Assembly (NCBI GenBank): GCA_006226555.1
Contig: SBGS01000111.1
Location: forward strand, 1-14,759
Source of the DNA: Bacteroidota bacterium
GTDB taxonomy: Bacteria; Bacteroidota; Bacteroidia; Flavobacteriales_D; Crocinitomicaceae
Reading direction: 5' to 3'
DNA: 14,759 bases
Part shown: positions 14,701-14,759 of the stretch, piece after piece
How positions within the stretch are numbered: position 1 is the first letter of the stretch
How the letters are laid out: every line of letters begins with the position of its first letter
Made by a program: the position numbers and the translations under genes
The notes under the pieces: generated by a model
Databases searched by the model: none
The model's input: the letters and a program-made list of their open reading frames with translations, nothing else
Told to the model about the DNA's origin: nothing

Positions 14701-14759
14701 ACAGTTGTTGAAATCTTATTTCTAGTAGGACACAATAAGCGTTCAAAAAATTTGTTATA

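Noticed and set aside
14701..14759. Possible terminator after the Omp28-like gene
   Set aside because: No clear stem with a T tract is visible in the 59 bp available; it may lie beyond the window.

Overview
The window looks like chromosomal DNA of a Bacteroidota bacterium, most likely a marine-type Flavobacteriales relative (inference). The reasons are a secreted protein with a type IX secretion (T9SS) C-terminal sorting domain, an Omp28-family lipoprotein, Wzi/RemB-like outer-membrane barrels, AT-rich leaders without Shine-Dalgarno sequences, and TAnnTTTG-like promoter boxes. There are no tRNAs, rRNAs, insertion sequences, phage genes or CRISPR arrays.

Layout. Positions 1-459 (+) hold the 3' part of an unrecognised protein, convergent with the next block. 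Positions 464-5197 (-) form one tightly packed unit, read leftwards: a FdhF/YdeP-type molybdopterin oxidoreductase, a four-helix membrane protein, riboflavin synthase and a GT39/ArnT-like glycosyltransferase. The junctions are a 4-bp overlap, a 4-bp gap and a 3-bp gap. Positions 5198-5483 are a divergent intergenic region with five helically phased AAAC(C)GA motifs. Positions 5484-6523 (+) carry three small single-stranded-DNA-binding (SSB/OB-fold) paralogs in a row, with a terminator-like hairpin between the first two and a strong bidirectional terminator at the end.

Positions 6596-10334 (-) carry cysQ followed by two tandem Wzi/RemB-like barrels, with overlapping stop and start codons. A terminator separates this block from a T9SS-secreted protein gene (10415-11140, -). 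Across a 267-bp divergent region lies a three-gene plus-strand unit (11408-14700): a TlpA-like thioredoxin, a DUF6029-like barrel and an Omp28-like thioredoxin-fold lipoprotein.

Working together. The right-hand half is cell-envelope biology: exported thiol-disulfide proteins, barrels and a T9SS cargo, several with paired cysteines. That suggests, by inference, a periplasm/surface redox and assembly module. The left half is metabolic (molybdoenzyme, flavin synthesis) plus lipid-linked glycosyl transfer. The least expected structures are the SSB triplet with its upstream phased motif array and the internal hairpin that may set different doses of the three proteins. Several starts need care: GTG at 5197, 7996 and 10334, and TTG at 1951.
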